A stretch of DNA of 64,000 nt from Brucella daejeonensis (GCF_014199265.1 NZ_JACIJG010000010.1:62001-126000), one strand, 5' to 3'; positions 28,560 through 37,493 are shown, numbered from the stretch's first letter. The notes: generated by a model from the letters alone, not told the origin. Program-made: numbers and translations.

Positions 28560-28904
28560 TTATTTCGACCTCCAGCTCAGCGGCGAAGCTTTTTCATAAA
28601 GCCAGCTATATTGCCGTATCATTTGCTTGGTGCGCGTGTAACGAAAGCCGACCGTACCGATCAGCATCAGGACGATCGTGTCGACCAGAAAATAATGGAG
28701 CGACAGAAGCGTTCCCTCGAACAGTGCGAAGTGGATGAAGCGCACGGCGGCCCCAAGCGGAACCAGATAGATCAGAAGCTGGGGATAGCTGCGCCAGGTC
28801 GAGGCGCAGGCACGACCGGTCATCCAGGCAGCCCAACCGCCCAGGAGACAGGTGATGAGGAAAAACAGCCCGAAAGACGGCTCTTCGTAGAGAATACCCT
28901 GCAT
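28560..28904 (-). CDS. Small membrane protein of the liv operon (DUF6867-like)
   Basis: This 114-residue protein has three hydrophobic segments (GLFFLITCLLGGWAAWMTG, LLIYLVPLGAAVRFIHFALF and YFLVDTIVLMLIGTVGFRY) and a basic C-terminus (RTKQMIRQYSWLYEKASPLSWRSK). It begins nine bases after the livF stop with a strong AGGAGG site, so it is the last gene of the liv operon. I recall small proteins of this kind attached to LIV importers in Rhizobiales and annotated only as a domain of unknown function. It may be an accessory subunit of the importer, but no function is established. The family name is given from memory. Confidence 0.75.
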   Translation of the reverse strand: MQGILYEEPSFGLFFLITCLLGGWAAWMTGRACASTWRSYPQLLIYLVPLGAAVRFIHFALFEGTLLSLHYFLVDTIVLMLIGTVGFRYTRTKQMIRQYSWLYEKASPLSWRSK

Positions 28905-28913
28905 GATTTCCTC

Positions 28914-29663
28914 CTAGTGCTTTCCGCCTTCGAGATAGGCGGCGCGGACTTCCGGATCGGCCAGCAATTCGCGACCGGCGCCGCTCATCGTGATCGAACC
29001 GTTGACCATCACATAGCCGCGATCTGCAAGCTTGAGTGCGCCGAAAGCATTCTGCTCGACGAGAAACACCGTCAGTCCCTGCGTGCGGTTCAGTTCCTTG
29101 ATCGCCTCGAAGATCTGCTTGACGATCAGCGGCGCGAGGCCGAGAGACGGCTCGTCGAGAAGTAGCAGCTTCGGACGCGCCATCAGCGCGCGGGCAATGG
29201 CCAGCATCTGCTGCTCACCGCCCGAAAGCGTACCGCCGCGCTGGTTGATGCGCTCCTTCAGGCGCGGGAACAGGTCGAACATCAGCTTCACATCTTCATC
29301 GAAATAGTGCTGATTGTCGAGGCTCGCCCCCATCTGGAGATTTTCCAGAACCGTCATGCGCGGGAAGATGCGACGGCCTTCAGGCGATTGCGCGATACGA
29401 AGCTTGGCAATCTCATGCGGCGGCATGGACGTAATGTCCTTGCCGTTGAAGAGAATGCGGCCCGTGCGCGCCTTCGGCGAGCCGAAGATCGTCATCATCA
29501 GCGTGGACTTGCCGGCGCCGTTGGCGCCGATCAGCGCGACGATCTCGCCTTCATCGACGGTCAGGTCGATGCCCTTGAGGGCGCAAATATTGCCGTAATA
29601 GGTCTCGACCTTTTCGACGGCCAGAAGCGGTTGCTTTTTCTGCATGGTTTCAGCCTGCATCAT
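28914..29663 (-). CDS. livF: Branched-chain amino acid ABC transporter ATP-binding protein LivF
   Basis: A 249-residue ATPase with Walker A GANGAGKST, signature LSGGEQQMLAIARALM, Walker B LLLDEPSLGLAP and H-loop VEQNAF. The phrase QSPEGRRIFPRMTVLENL is diagnostic for LivF. The start overlaps the livG stop (ATGATGA arrangement). A GGAGG lies three bases before ATG 29663 and six before ATG 29660, so either codon may be used. It pairs with LivG to energise LivHM. Confidence 0.95.
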   Translation of the reverse strand: MMQAETMQKKQPLLAVEKVETYYGNICALKGIDLTVDEGEIVALIGANGAGKSTLMMTIFGSPKARTGRILFNGKDITSMPPHEIAKLRIAQSPEGRRIFPRMTVLENLQMGASLDNQHYFDEDVKLMFDLFPRLKERINQRGGTLSGGEQQMLAIARALMARPKLLLLDEPSLGLAPLIVKQIFEAIKELNRTQGLTVFLVEQNAFGALKLADRGYVMVNGSITMSGAGRELLADPEVRAAYLEGGKH

Positions 29664-30961
29664 TCGCCTCCCTTCTTCGGCTTGGCCGGGGTTGCGGTAC
29701 CCTTGGCCGCCTTTGCGGAAGCGGTCTTGGAACGCGTCGGAGCGGCTTCACCGGAGGCCAGCCGCCTGGCCTGTCCGACCCAGTCTTCACGGGCGATGCG
29801 TCCGTCGAATTCCAGATAGGTTTCCGCCTCGACGACATCGGCTGCGGTCCATGCCGCGATCTGGTCGAAATGCCAGATGCCGTGTTCATTGAGCTTGCGC
29901 GCATTGACCGGGCCGATGCCCTTGATGACCGTGAGATCGTCGGCCTTGCCGCCGCGCGGCGCGGCCAGCACACCTGCAAGCCGAACCGCCGCCGAAGAGG
30001 CTTCACCGTGTTCGTGGCTGACTTCTTCAATGGCTTCTTCGGCAAGCTGTTCGGCAACGAGATGCGCCGGATCGACGATACCGGGCTTTTCCGCCTCTTC
30101 GATGAGTTCGGCGATCTCTTCGTCATCGACGCCCAGATAGGCGGCGATAACGCGCGGATCGTTCTGCACCACTTCCGGCGCACCATCGGAAATCTTGGTG
30201 CCGTATTCCAGCACGATCACATGATCGGAGATTTCCATCACGACCGACATATCGTGTTCGATGAGCAGGATCGACGTGCCGGTTTCCTTGCGGATATCGA
30301 GCAGAAGCTTGTTGAGCTCCGCCGATTCACGCGGATTGAGACCGGCGGCCGGTTCGTCAAGGCAAAGGATTTCCGGCTCGGTGCACATGGCGCGGGCGAT
30401 TTCGAGACGTCGCTGATCACCATAGGGCAGATCGCCCGCCGGGTCGTCCGCACGGCCGATCAGGTTGATCTTCTCCAGCCAGTGGCGCGCCTTCTCGATG
30501 GCGTCCCTGGCTGCCGACTTGTAACCCGGCAGGCCAAGGAGGCCGAGGATCGTGAAGCCCGACGAACGCATCAGCGTGTTGTGCTGCGCGACCAGCAGGT
30601 TTTCCAGAACCGTGAGACCGGAGAACAAACGGATGTTCTGGAAGGTACGCGCCACTTTGGCGTGTTTCGTGATCTGGAAGTCCGGCAGGCGTTCCAGCAG
30701 GAATTTCTCGCCCGTCTTCCGGTTCATCGTCAACATGCCGCCCGTCGGCTTGTAGAAGCCGGTGATGCAGTTGAAGACCGTGGTCTTGCCTGCGCCGTTC
30801 GGGCCGATGATCGCCGTGATATCCCCACGCTTCACGTTGAAGCTCAGATCGTTGATGGCGACAAGACCGCCAAAGCGCATCGAAAGATGCTCGACCTGAA
30901 GGACGATGTCCTTGTCAATGTTGCCGGACGCAGTGCCAGACATAGTGCTTATCTCCGCCAT
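29660..30961 (-). CDS. livG: LivG-type ABC ATPase with C-terminal helix-hairpin-helix extension
   Basis: Residues 15-265 are a normal LivG ATPase: Walker A GPNGAGKTT, RTFQNIRLF, Walker B LCLDEPAAGLNP, and LIEHDMSVVMEISDHVIVLEYG. Typical LivG proteins end near 255-290. This one continues to 433 with an acidic linker (DDEEIAELIEEAEKP), then residues 340-405, ADDLTVIKGIGPVNARKL and WHFDQIAAW, a helix-hairpin-helix unit very like the C-terminal extension of rhizobial NuoE, and finally a Lys/Ala/Pro tail. Its ATG overlaps the livM stop by one base (TGATG), so the N-terminus is firm. The function of the extension is unknown. Confidence 0.93.
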   Translation of the reverse strand: MAEISTMSGTASGNIDKDIVLQVEHLSMRFGGLVAINDLSFNVKRGDITAIIGPNGAGKTTVFNCITGFYKPTGGMLTMNRKTGEKFLLERLPDFQITKHAKVARTFQNIRLFSGLTVLENLLVAQHNTLMRSSGFTILGLLGLPGYKSAARDAIEKARHWLEKINLIGRADDPAGDLPYGDQRRLEIARAMCTEPEILCLDEPAAGLNPRESAELNKLLLDIRKETGTSILLIEHDMSVVMEISDHVIVLEYGTKISDGAPEVVQNDPRVIAAYLGVDDEEIAELIEEAEKPGIVDPAHLVAEQLAEEAIEEVSHEHGEASSAAVRLAGVLAAPRGGKADDLTVIKGIGPVNARKLNEHGIWHFDQIAAWTAADVVEAETYLEFDGRIAREDWVGQARRLASGEAAPTRSKTASAKAAKGTATPAKPKKGGE

Positions 30962-32340
30962 CAGCCATGCCCTTCCTTGGTAAAGGCACCCGACACCATC
31001 TTCTTCTCATGCAGGAATGCACTCGGTTCCCGACTCCCGACGAAGCCGCGCGGTTTCCAGACCATGACCACGACCATGGCAAGGCCGAAGATCAGCATAC
31101 GGTAGAGTTCGGGGGTGAATTCCGGTCCGAAAATGGCTTTCAGGAAGCTCATCTCGCGCAGGATTTCCGTGCCGCCGATCATCATGATGGCAGCAATGGC
31201 GATGCCGACCAGAGATCCCATGCCGCCGAGAACCACGATGGCGAGAATGACGGCCGATTCCAGGAACACGAAGGATTCCGGGCTGACGAAGCCCTGGCGT
31301 GCCGCGAAGAACGAACCCGCGAAACCACCGAACATCGCGCCCGTGGCGAAAGCCGTGAGCTTGGTCGTGGTGGTGTTGATGCCGAGCGAACGGCAGGCGA
31401 TTTCGTCTTCACGCAGCGCTTCCCATGCACGGCCGACCGGCATACGCCGCAGACGGATGGTGACCCATGCCGTCAGAAGGGCAAGCAGGAGAATGACGTA
31501 ATAGAGGAAGAACTTGTAATGCGCCGCCGAAAAGGTGAGGCCGAAATGAGCGGCGAAACCGTCCTTGCTGGCGTTGAAAGGCAGGCCGAGGAACGTTGCC
31601 TTGGCGATACCGGAGATACCGAACGTACCCCTGGTCAGATCGGTCCAGTTGATGAGAACCAGACGGATGATTTCACCGAAGGCCAGCGTCACGATGGCGA
31701 GATAGTCGCCGCGCAGGCGCAGGACCGGAAAGCCCAGAATGACGCCCCAGGTCGCCGCCAGAATGCCCGCGATCGGCAGCAGCATCCAGAAGGACAGGCC
31801 GAAATAGGAAGACAGAATCGCATAGGAATAAGCACCCACCGCATAGAAGGCGACATATCCCAGATCGAGGAGGCCGGCGAGACCGACCACAATGTTGAGC
31901 CCCCAGGCCAGCATCACATAGATGAGGATCTGGACGCCGAAATTATCGACCCATTTGAGCGACCCCTGCCAGCCGAGCATGGCAACGATCAGGATCGGAT
32001 AGACGAAGAGAAAAGCCACGCCGAGACGCGAGAAATTGCGACGGACGAAAGACGGGCTTTCGACGGTGACGGCGGGCTGCTTGCTCTTGGCGAGCTTGCG
32101 CGCCTCCAGCCAGGGCTGGAGGAAAGCGATGAACAGGAACCGGCCGACCGCGGCCAGCGCGACCATGACGGCCAGCGTGCCCCAGCGTTGCTCCAGCACC
32201 AGTTCGTTGTTGATGTTCTGATCGGTCTTGAAGCCGATGATGAGGCAGAAGAGGCCCAATGCCAGAAGACCGGCGAGGATCCCTTCGCGAATGGCCCGGC
32301 CAAAAGGAGAATCCGGGCGTGAACTCGACTGTACAGCCAT
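30961..32340 (-). CDS. livM: Branched-chain amino acid ABC transporter permease LivM
   Basis: A 459-residue permease, longer than the usual 300-420 because of about 100 N-terminal residues with two extra hydrophobic segments. The LivM core starts near 125 (WVDNFGVQILIYVMLAWGLNIVVGLAGLLDLGYVAFYAVGAYSYA). The coupling loop GRAWEALREDEIACRSLGIN and the C-terminal FGLAMVVVMVWKPRGFVG are characteristic. It forms the channel with LivH. It begins three bases after the livH stop and overlaps livG, so all are one transcript. Confidence 0.95.
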   Translation of the reverse strand: MAVQSSSRPDSPFGRAIREGILAGLLALGLFCLIIGFKTDQNINNELVLEQRWGTLAVMVALAAVGRFLFIAFLQPWLEARKLAKSKQPAVTVESPSFVRRNFSRLGVAFLFVYPILIVAMLGWQGSLKWVDNFGVQILIYVMLAWGLNIVVGLAGLLDLGYVAFYAVGAYSYAILSSYFGLSFWMLLPIAGILAATWGVILGFPVLRLRGDYLAIVTLAFGEIIRLVLINWTDLTRGTFGISGIAKATFLGLPFNASKDGFAAHFGLTFSAAHYKFFLYYVILLLALLTAWVTIRLRRMPVGRAWEALREDEIACRSLGINTTTTKLTAFATGAMFGGFAGSFFAARQGFVSPESFVFLESAVILAIVVLGGMGSLVGIAIAAIMMIGGTEILREMSFLKAIFGPEFTPELYRMLIFGLAMVVVMVWKPRGFVGSREPSAFLHEKKMVSGAFTKEGHG

Positions 32341-32342
32341 GA

Positions 32343-33251
32343 TTACACCTTTTCGACTTCAGGACGGCCAAGGATGCCGGACGGCATGAAGATCAGCACG
32401 ATGGCGAGGATCGAGAACGCGGCGACATCCTTGTAGTCGATCGAGAAATAGGCCGACCACAATGCCTCGATGAGACCGATGAGCAGGCCGCCGACCACAG
32501 CGCCCGGAAGCGAGCCGATGCCGCCCAGAACCGCCGCCGTGAACGCCTTGACGCCGGGGATGAAGCCGTCGGCAAAGGAGATCACGCCATAAAAGGAAAG
32601 GTAAAGCGTGCCGGCCACGGCCGCGAGCATCGCCCCCATGACGAAGGTCAGCGAAATCACGCGATCCACATTGATGCCGAGAAGTGCGGCCATCTTGCGA
32701 TCCTGCTCGCAGGCGCGTTGTGCGCGACCGAGCGACGTACGGTTGACGATATACCAGAATACCGTCAGCAGCACGGCGGTCACCACGACCACGACGATCT
32801 GCTTGAGCGAAATCGTCACATTGGTGCCGAAGATACTGTAGGAACCGTTCAGGAGCTGAGGCACCGGCTTGTTGCGCGGCCCCTGCGTCACCTGCACGAA
32901 ATTTGACAGGGCAATCGACATGCCGATTGCCGTGATCAACGGCGCGAGCCGGAACGAACCGCGCAGCGGCCGGTAGGCCACGCGCTCGATCGCCCAGCTC
33001 CACAAGCCAGTCAGCAGCATGGCGACGATCATCATCAGAAGAAGCATCAGCGTGATCGGCAATGCTCCGATGAAGGTCGTGATGATGAGAAAAACGATCA
33101 GCGCCATGAAGGCGCCGAGCATGAAGACATCGCCATGCGCAAAGTTGATCATGCCGATAATGCCATAGACCATCGTGTAACCGATGGCGATCAGGCCATA
33201 GATCGAACCGAGCGCGAGCCCGTTGATCACCTGCTGGAAGAAATATTCCAT
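32343..33251 (-). CDS. livH: Branched-chain amino acid ABC transporter permease LivH
   Basis: The 302-residue inner-membrane permease starts with the typical MEYFFQQVINGLALGSIYGLIAIGYTMVYGIIGMINFAHGDVFMLGAF and carries the coupling loop GRAQRACEQDRKMAALLGIN and GVKAFTAAVLGGIGSLPGAVVGGLLIG. It has eight or so hydrophobic segments. It is the first gene of the operon livH-M-G-F-DUF6867. The 293 bases upstream should contain the promoter and the end of prpA transcription; a long AT-rich stretch is visible there but no clear operator. Confidence 0.96.
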   Translation of the reverse strand: MEYFFQQVINGLALGSIYGLIAIGYTMVYGIIGMINFAHGDVFMLGAFMALIVFLIITTFIGALPITLMLLLMMIVAMLLTGLWSWAIERVAYRPLRGSFRLAPLITAIGMSIALSNFVQVTQGPRNKPVPQLLNGSYSIFGTNVTISLKQIVVVVVTAVLLTVFWYIVNRTSLGRAQRACEQDRKMAALLGINVDRVISLTFVMGAMLAAVAGTLYLSFYGVISFADGFIPGVKAFTAAVLGGIGSLPGAVVGGLLIGLIEALWSAYFSIDYKDVAAFSILAIVLIFMPSGILGRPEVEKV

Positions 33252-33544
33252 CTAGAAGCCACCCATTTTACCGCCCGGGGTTTTTTTGACGCATCTTTAT
33301 TTCGTGCGCCTTCATTTTAATTCCCGGCCATTTACACCTAACGGCTGTATAGAGGATTGCAACCCCCTTTTGTCTCCAACAAAAGACTAAGGGCATCAAC
33401 CTTCCACAAACTAGTTATGTCCCCTACCAAACGTCCTGTATATAATTTTTTCTCCTACCCAAAGCGCTTTATTCCACATTTTCCAAGAGGCCCGAAAGCC
33501 AAAAAATTGGGAGGCCGGTACGAAAATTACCGACCGTACCCACT

Positions 33545-34546
33545 TTACGCGACCGTAAACCCGTGTGCAAAGGGATCGCGGTCATCGATGAAGATCGTAT
33601 TATATCCAGTCATGCGTGCCCAGCCCGCGATTGAAGGGATGATTGCCGGACGCCCCGCCACCTCGGCGGCACGCTCGACACGGCCGTGGAAAAGCGAGCC
33701 TATGATGGATTCATGCACGAATTCATCGCCGGGCTTCAGCTTGCCCTTGGCCGCGAGCTGCGCCATGCGCGCGGACGTACCCGTTCCGCACGGCGAACGG
33801 TCGATGGCCTTGTCGCCATAGAAGACGGCGTTACGGGCATGGGCTTCGGGATGTTTTGCCTTGCCGGTCCATAGAATATGGGTCAGGCGATTGATGTCGG
33901 GCAGTTCGGGATGCTGGAACTTGTATTTCTCGTTGAGGCGCTGACGCAGGACCGGACTCCAGGCGATCAGCTGCAACGCCGAATAATCGTCCATGTCCGT
34001 GTAATTTTCCTGCGGCTCGACAATCGCATAGAAATTGCCGCCATAAGCCACATCGACCTTGATCGCGCCAAGATCGGGGCATTCGACCTCAAGCCCTTCG
34101 GCATAAAGGAAAGCCGGAACGTTGGTCAGGCGGACCCGCTCCACATACTGGCCGTTCTGCTCATATTCGATGGCCACGAGACCGGCGGGCGTTTCGAGAT
34201 TGAGCCTGCCCGGCGTCTTAGGCGTCACGAGCCCCTGCTCTATCGCCATGGTGACGGTGCCGATGGTGCCGTGACCGCACATCGGCAGGCAGCCGGACGT
34301 TTCGATGAACAGCACCGCCACATCGCAATCGGCGCGCGTCGGCGGGTAGAGGATCGAGCCGGACATCATGTCGTGGCCGCGCGGCTCGAACATCAGTCCG
34401 GTGCGGATCCAGTCATATTCCGCCAGAAAATGCGCGCGCTTTTCCATCATGTTCGAACCTTCGAGGTTCGGCCCTCCGCCAGCCACCAGACGCACGGGGT
34501 TGCCGCATGTATGTCCGTCGACGCAGAAAAAGGAATGTCTTGCCAT
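33545..34546 (-). CDS. prpA: 4-hydroxyproline 2-epimerase / proline racemase family protein PrpA
   Basis: This cofactor-independent epimerase has 333 residues. The catalytic cysteines are Cys90 in MCGHGTIG and Cys253 in SPCGTGTSARMA. The first pocket is the C-G-H-G type of hydroxyproline epimerases. It would convert trans-4-hydroxy-L-proline to cis-4-hydroxy-D-proline. The neighbouring FAD dehydrogenase would oxidise that product, and the two genes are five bases apart. In Brucella, a protein of this length and family (PrpA) is reported as a B-cell mitogen and virulence factor, later shown to prefer hydroxyproline. ATG 34546 is the only reasonable start. Confidence 0.92.
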   Translation of the reverse strand: MARHSFFCVDGHTCGNPVRLVAGGGPNLEGSNMMEKRAHFLAEYDWIRTGLMFEPRGHDMMSGSILYPPTRADCDVAVLFIETSGCLPMCGHGTIGTVTMAIEQGLVTPKTPGRLNLETPAGLVAIEYEQNGQYVERVRLTNVPAFLYAEGLEVECPDLGAIKVDVAYGGNFYAIVEPQENYTDMDDYSALQLIAWSPVLRQRLNEKYKFQHPELPDINRLTHILWTGKAKHPEAHARNAVFYGDKAIDRSPCGTGTSARMAQLAAKGKLKPGDEFVHESIIGSLFHGRVERAAEVAGRPAIIPSIAGWARMTGYNTIFIDDRDPFAHGFTVA

Positions 34547-34551
34547 GATGG

Positions 34552-35814
34552 TCAGTTCCGAAAACGTTGTGGCTTGAAAGGTTCTATATCGATCGCAGGC
34601 GTGTCACCCGTGATGAGATCGCGGATGATCCGGCCTGTCGCCGCCGATTGCGTGAGGCCAAGATGGCCGTGGCCGAAGCCGTAATAGATATTCCCGCCAG
34701 CCGAGGCCCGCCCGATGACGGGAACCGAATCCGGCATGGATGGCCGATAGCCCATCCATTGCACCCCGCCCTCGGTTTTGAGGCCCGGCAGGAATGTCGA
34801 GGCCTTCCTGAGCATGGCCTCCGAGCGCGCGAAATTGGGCGGCAGGTCCAGCCCGCCGAACTCGACGGCGCCGCCGACGCGCAGGCCCGTTTTCATCGGT
34901 GTGATGACGAAGCCATGGCCGGGAAATGTCAGCTGCCGCTTCACATCGAAAGCACCGACCGGCAGGGTCGTATTATAGCCGCGCTCCGTATCGAGCGGCA
35001 CCGTATCGCCAAAACCCTTGGCAAGATCGCGCGACCATGCGCCCGCCATCAGGACGAGATGCGCCGCTTCGATTACGGTTCCATCTTCGAGACGGACGCT
35101 GGCCCCGCCATTGCCCGGCTTCGCGCTTGTGACCTTCGCCTGACGGAAACGTGCGCCCAGCTTTTCCGCATGGGCCCAGATTGCCTTGCCGAACAGCTTG
35201 GGGTCGCTGACATTCTTCCAGCCGGGCACGAAGGTTCCGGCAACGATACGCTGGCTCAGCCCCGGCTGCAATTCGGCGATGCGCGGCCCACGCACATGCT
35301 CATGGGCGATACCGGCTTTCTCACGAATCTCCCAGCTCGGAAGGACGGCGGCCAGTTCGGCTTCGCTTTCATAGAGTTCGAGATTGCCGTCTTCCTGCAA
35401 ACGGTCGCGCAGTCCCGCCCGGTCGATCAGCGCCAGCATCTCGCGTTCCGCAAGGCGCATGATGTCTGCCTGCGCCAGCGCGGATTTTTCCAGCGCTCCG
35501 GCACTGCTGGCGCGCCAGAAACGATAGAGCCAGGGGAGCAGTTTCGGAAGATAGGATGGACGGATCGCAAGCGGCCCGAGCGGGTCCATGAGCCATCCGG
35601 GAACCTTGCGCATGATCCCCTTGGACGCCATTGGAAGAATATCGGAAAAAGCGAGCGCCGCCGCATTGCCCGCACTCGTTTCCTCGCAGATACCGGTTCT
35701 GTCGAGCACCAGCACCTGGCGCCCCGCCTCTGCGAGTAGCGCGGCGGTCGCCACGCCCACGATGCCGCCACCGATAATCACGACATCCTGCTGACCCTGA
35801 GGATCAGATTTCAT
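34552..35814 (-). CDS. FAD-dependent D-amino acid dehydrogenase, probable cis-4-hydroxy-D-proline dehydrogenase
   Basis: A DadA-like flavoenzyme of 420 residues with an N-terminal dinucleotide fold VVIIGGGIVGVATAALLAEAG and a C-terminal FAD loop (YYGFGHGHLGLTQSAATGRIIRDLI). The ATG at 35814 (MKSDPQGQQ) is used; the frame also opens at GTG 35832. It is directly upstream of prpA in the same transcript. Substrate assignment to cis-4-hydroxy-D-proline rests on this pairing and the divergent GntR gene; a general D-amino-acid role is possible. Later pathway steps (deaminase, aldehyde dehydrogenase) are not in the window. Confidence 0.85.
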   Translation of the reverse strand: MKSDPQGQQDVVIIGGGIVGVATAALLAEAGRQVLVLDRTGICEETSAGNAAALAFSDILPMASKGIMRKVPGWLMDPLGPLAIRPSYLPKLLPWLYRFWRASSAGALEKSALAQADIMRLAEREMLALIDRAGLRDRLQEDGNLELYESEAELAAVLPSWEIREKAGIAHEHVRGPRIAELQPGLSQRIVAGTFVPGWKNVSDPKLFGKAIWAHAEKLGARFRQAKVTSAKPGNGGASVRLEDGTVIEAAHLVLMAGAWSRDLAKGFGDTVPLDTERGYNTTLPVGAFDVKRQLTFPGHGFVITPMKTGLRVGGAVEFGGLDLPPNFARSEAMLRKASTFLPGLKTEGGVQWMGYRPSMPDSVPVIGRASAGGNIYYGFGHGHLGLTQSAATGRIIRDLITGDTPAIDIEPFKPQRFRN

Positions 35815-36029
35815 CTTCTTGCGGCTCCCCACCGTATTTACCCCTTTCCCGGCGCCGACCGGAAAACGGACGAGACCGGCGCGCCGGTCGGAAATGTAAT
35901 TATTTCAACCCCAGCGACCGTAACCGCGTCCACTGTTTTTTTGGAATGACACTATGCCGGAAATCCGTCATCGCTTGCAAAGCCCGTCAAGACCCGGATA
36001 AGGATTGACTACCAGGTTAGGCCAATATT

Positions 36030-36048
36030 GATATATCAGAGATATATC
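36030..36048. promoter_or_regulatory. Putative operator in the prpA/GntR divergent region
   Basis: GATATATCAGAGATATATC consists of two self-complementary GATATATC boxes separated by AGA, 50 bases before the GntR start. Symmetric AT-rich sites like this are typical for FadR-subfamily regulators. A possible -35 TTGACT lies at 36005. Confidence 0.6.
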
Positions 36049-36097
36049 TGTAAGATGAAACTATGTCAATCGTCGCAAACACAAGGCATGGACCGGC

Positions 36098-36793
36098 ATG
36101 GAAGAAACGAGCGTTCAGGACAGGTTGACACGCAGCATTGCCGACGCTTCGTCGGCCATGAGCGACGGCTGGGGCAGTGAAAGTCTCGCCGAGCGGGCCT
36201 ATCGCGTTCTGGAACGATCGATCGTCACGTTCGAACTGGAACCGGGCGCGGTTGTCAACGAGCGCACGCTGATCGAACTTACCGGCATGGGCCGCACGCC
36301 GATGCGCGAGGCCATACAGAGGCTCGCCTGGGAAGGGCTGGTGGAAGTGCGGCCGCGTTCCGGCATTGCCATTGCGCCGATCGATCCGAAGGATTTCATC
36401 AAGGTTCTCGATGCCCGCGAAGGCGTGGAGCGCGTGATGGCGCGCGATGCGGCACGCTACGGCAGCCCTCGCGATTATGAGCGGCTGGAAGCTGCGGCAG
36501 CCGCGATGCGGCAGGCGATCCCGACCGAGGATGTGGCCCTGTTTCTGGACGCCGACAAGGCCTTCGACATCGTTCTGGGCAGTGCGGCCAGCAATCCCTA
36601 TGCCGCGCGCATCGCGGCCCCGCTACAGACCCACAGCCGCCGCTTCTGGTTCAGGCTTCGCCCCTCGACGGGCATTGCCGGTTCGGCCAATGCCCATGCG
36701 GAGCTGATTGAGGCGATCATATCGCGCGAACCGGAGCGCGCGAGCGATACGGCCAGCGAATTGATGGCCTATCTGCGTACGCTCGCACCCTGA
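36098..36793 (+). CDS. GntR family (FCD/FadR-type) transcriptional regulator
   Basis: The 231-residue protein has a winged HTH at about 30-95 (SLAERAYRVLERSIVTFELEPGAVVNERTLIELTGMGRTPMREAIQRLAWEGLVEV) and an all-helical FCD effector domain (DAREGVERVMARDAARYG...LFLDADKAFD). It is divergently placed from the hydroxyproline dehydrogenase and epimerase genes, with a symmetric site between them. In Sinorhizobium the hydroxyproline regulator HypR is also of the GntR family, so a role as hydroxyproline-responsive repressor is likely. ATG 36098 has no strong Shine-Dalgarno sequence. Confidence 0.87.
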   Translation: MEETSVQDRLTRSIADASSAMSDGWGSESLAERAYRVLERSIVTFELEPGAVVNERTLIELTGMGRTPMREAIQRLAWEGLVEVRPRSGIAIAPIDPKDFIKVLDAREGVERVMARDAARYGSPRDYERLEAAAAAMRQAIPTEDVALFLDADKAFDIVLGSAASNPYAARIAAPLQTHSRRFWFRLRPSTGIAGSANAHAELIEAIISREPERASDTASELMAYLRTLAP

Positions 36794-36844
36794 AGCGGGC
36801 TTCCGCCCCGGCCTTATCGATGAACGAAACGCCCGCGTCCCGGA

Positions 36845-37282
36845 TCAATGAACCTTGTTCATCGAATCCGACATCTTGCGAAGCACATTGAGCGCGATGT
36901 TCAATTCCTCGTCGCTCACGCCTTCCAGAAGGTCCTCGCGTACATCGCCCGAAAGCTTGACCACCTGTTCGGCGAGCGTCTTGCCTTCTGCCGTCATCAC
37001 GACCCGCTTGGCGCGGCGGTCGCCCTGGACCGTCTGTCGCTCGATGAAGGACTGGCGCTCCAACCCGTCGAGCAGACGCACCATGGTTGCGTTCTCGATC
37101 TCCAGCGTTTCAGCCAGTTCCCTCTGGTAAAGGCCTTCATGTTCGATCAGGGCGAGCAATGTGCGAGCGCGCGCCAGTGTCAGTCCGCGCTCCTTCACAC
37201 GGGCATCGAAGACCGTGCGCAGCTTGCGATTAACCTTGGCCATGGCGTCGATCATTTCGGCTCTGAGATCTGCCGTGCTCAT
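36845..37282 (-). CDS. MarR family transcriptional regulator
   Basis: A 145-residue winged-helix regulator. The HTH and wing are visible at 45-105 (YQRELAETLEIENATMVRLLDGLERQSFIERQTVQGDRRAKRVVMTAEGK), matching the Asp-Arg-Arg wing motif of the family. ATG 37282 has AAGGCGG about six bases upstream. The gene stands alone between the GntR gene and the atp operon. Upstream, GTTATATAAGTAAAC is a rough palindrome that may be its operator. Targets and ligand are unknown. Confidence 0.88.
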   Translation of the reverse strand: MSTADLRAEMIDAMAKVNRKLRTVFDARVKERGLTLARARTLLALIEHEGLYQRELAETLEIENATMVRLLDGLERQSFIERQTVQGDRRAKRVVMTAEGKTLAEQVVKLSGDVREDLLEGVSDEELNIALNVLRKMSDSMNKVH

Positions 37283-37441
37283 TCAAACCGCCTTGTTATA
37301 TAAGTAAACTAATGATTGATGATCTAGATAGATCGCTGGCAAACCGTTTTCAAGCAAACTCGCCGAACTCACACAACCGTGATGGGATAGGTCCGCCGCC
37401 CCTTTTGCCGTGGAATTCACTAAATCTTGAAGCCAGAAACA

Positions 37442-37471
37442 GAAAAAGCGGGCCTAAGACCCGCTTTTTCG
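37442..37471 (-). terminator. Terminator of the atp operon
   Basis: AAAAAGCGGG and CCCGCTTTTT flank a seven-base loop about 23 bases beyond the atpC stop. The minus-strand transcript ends in TTTTTCTG. Confidence 0.9.
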
Positions 37472-37493
37472 AAACTGCTAAATTGCTTGCCCG

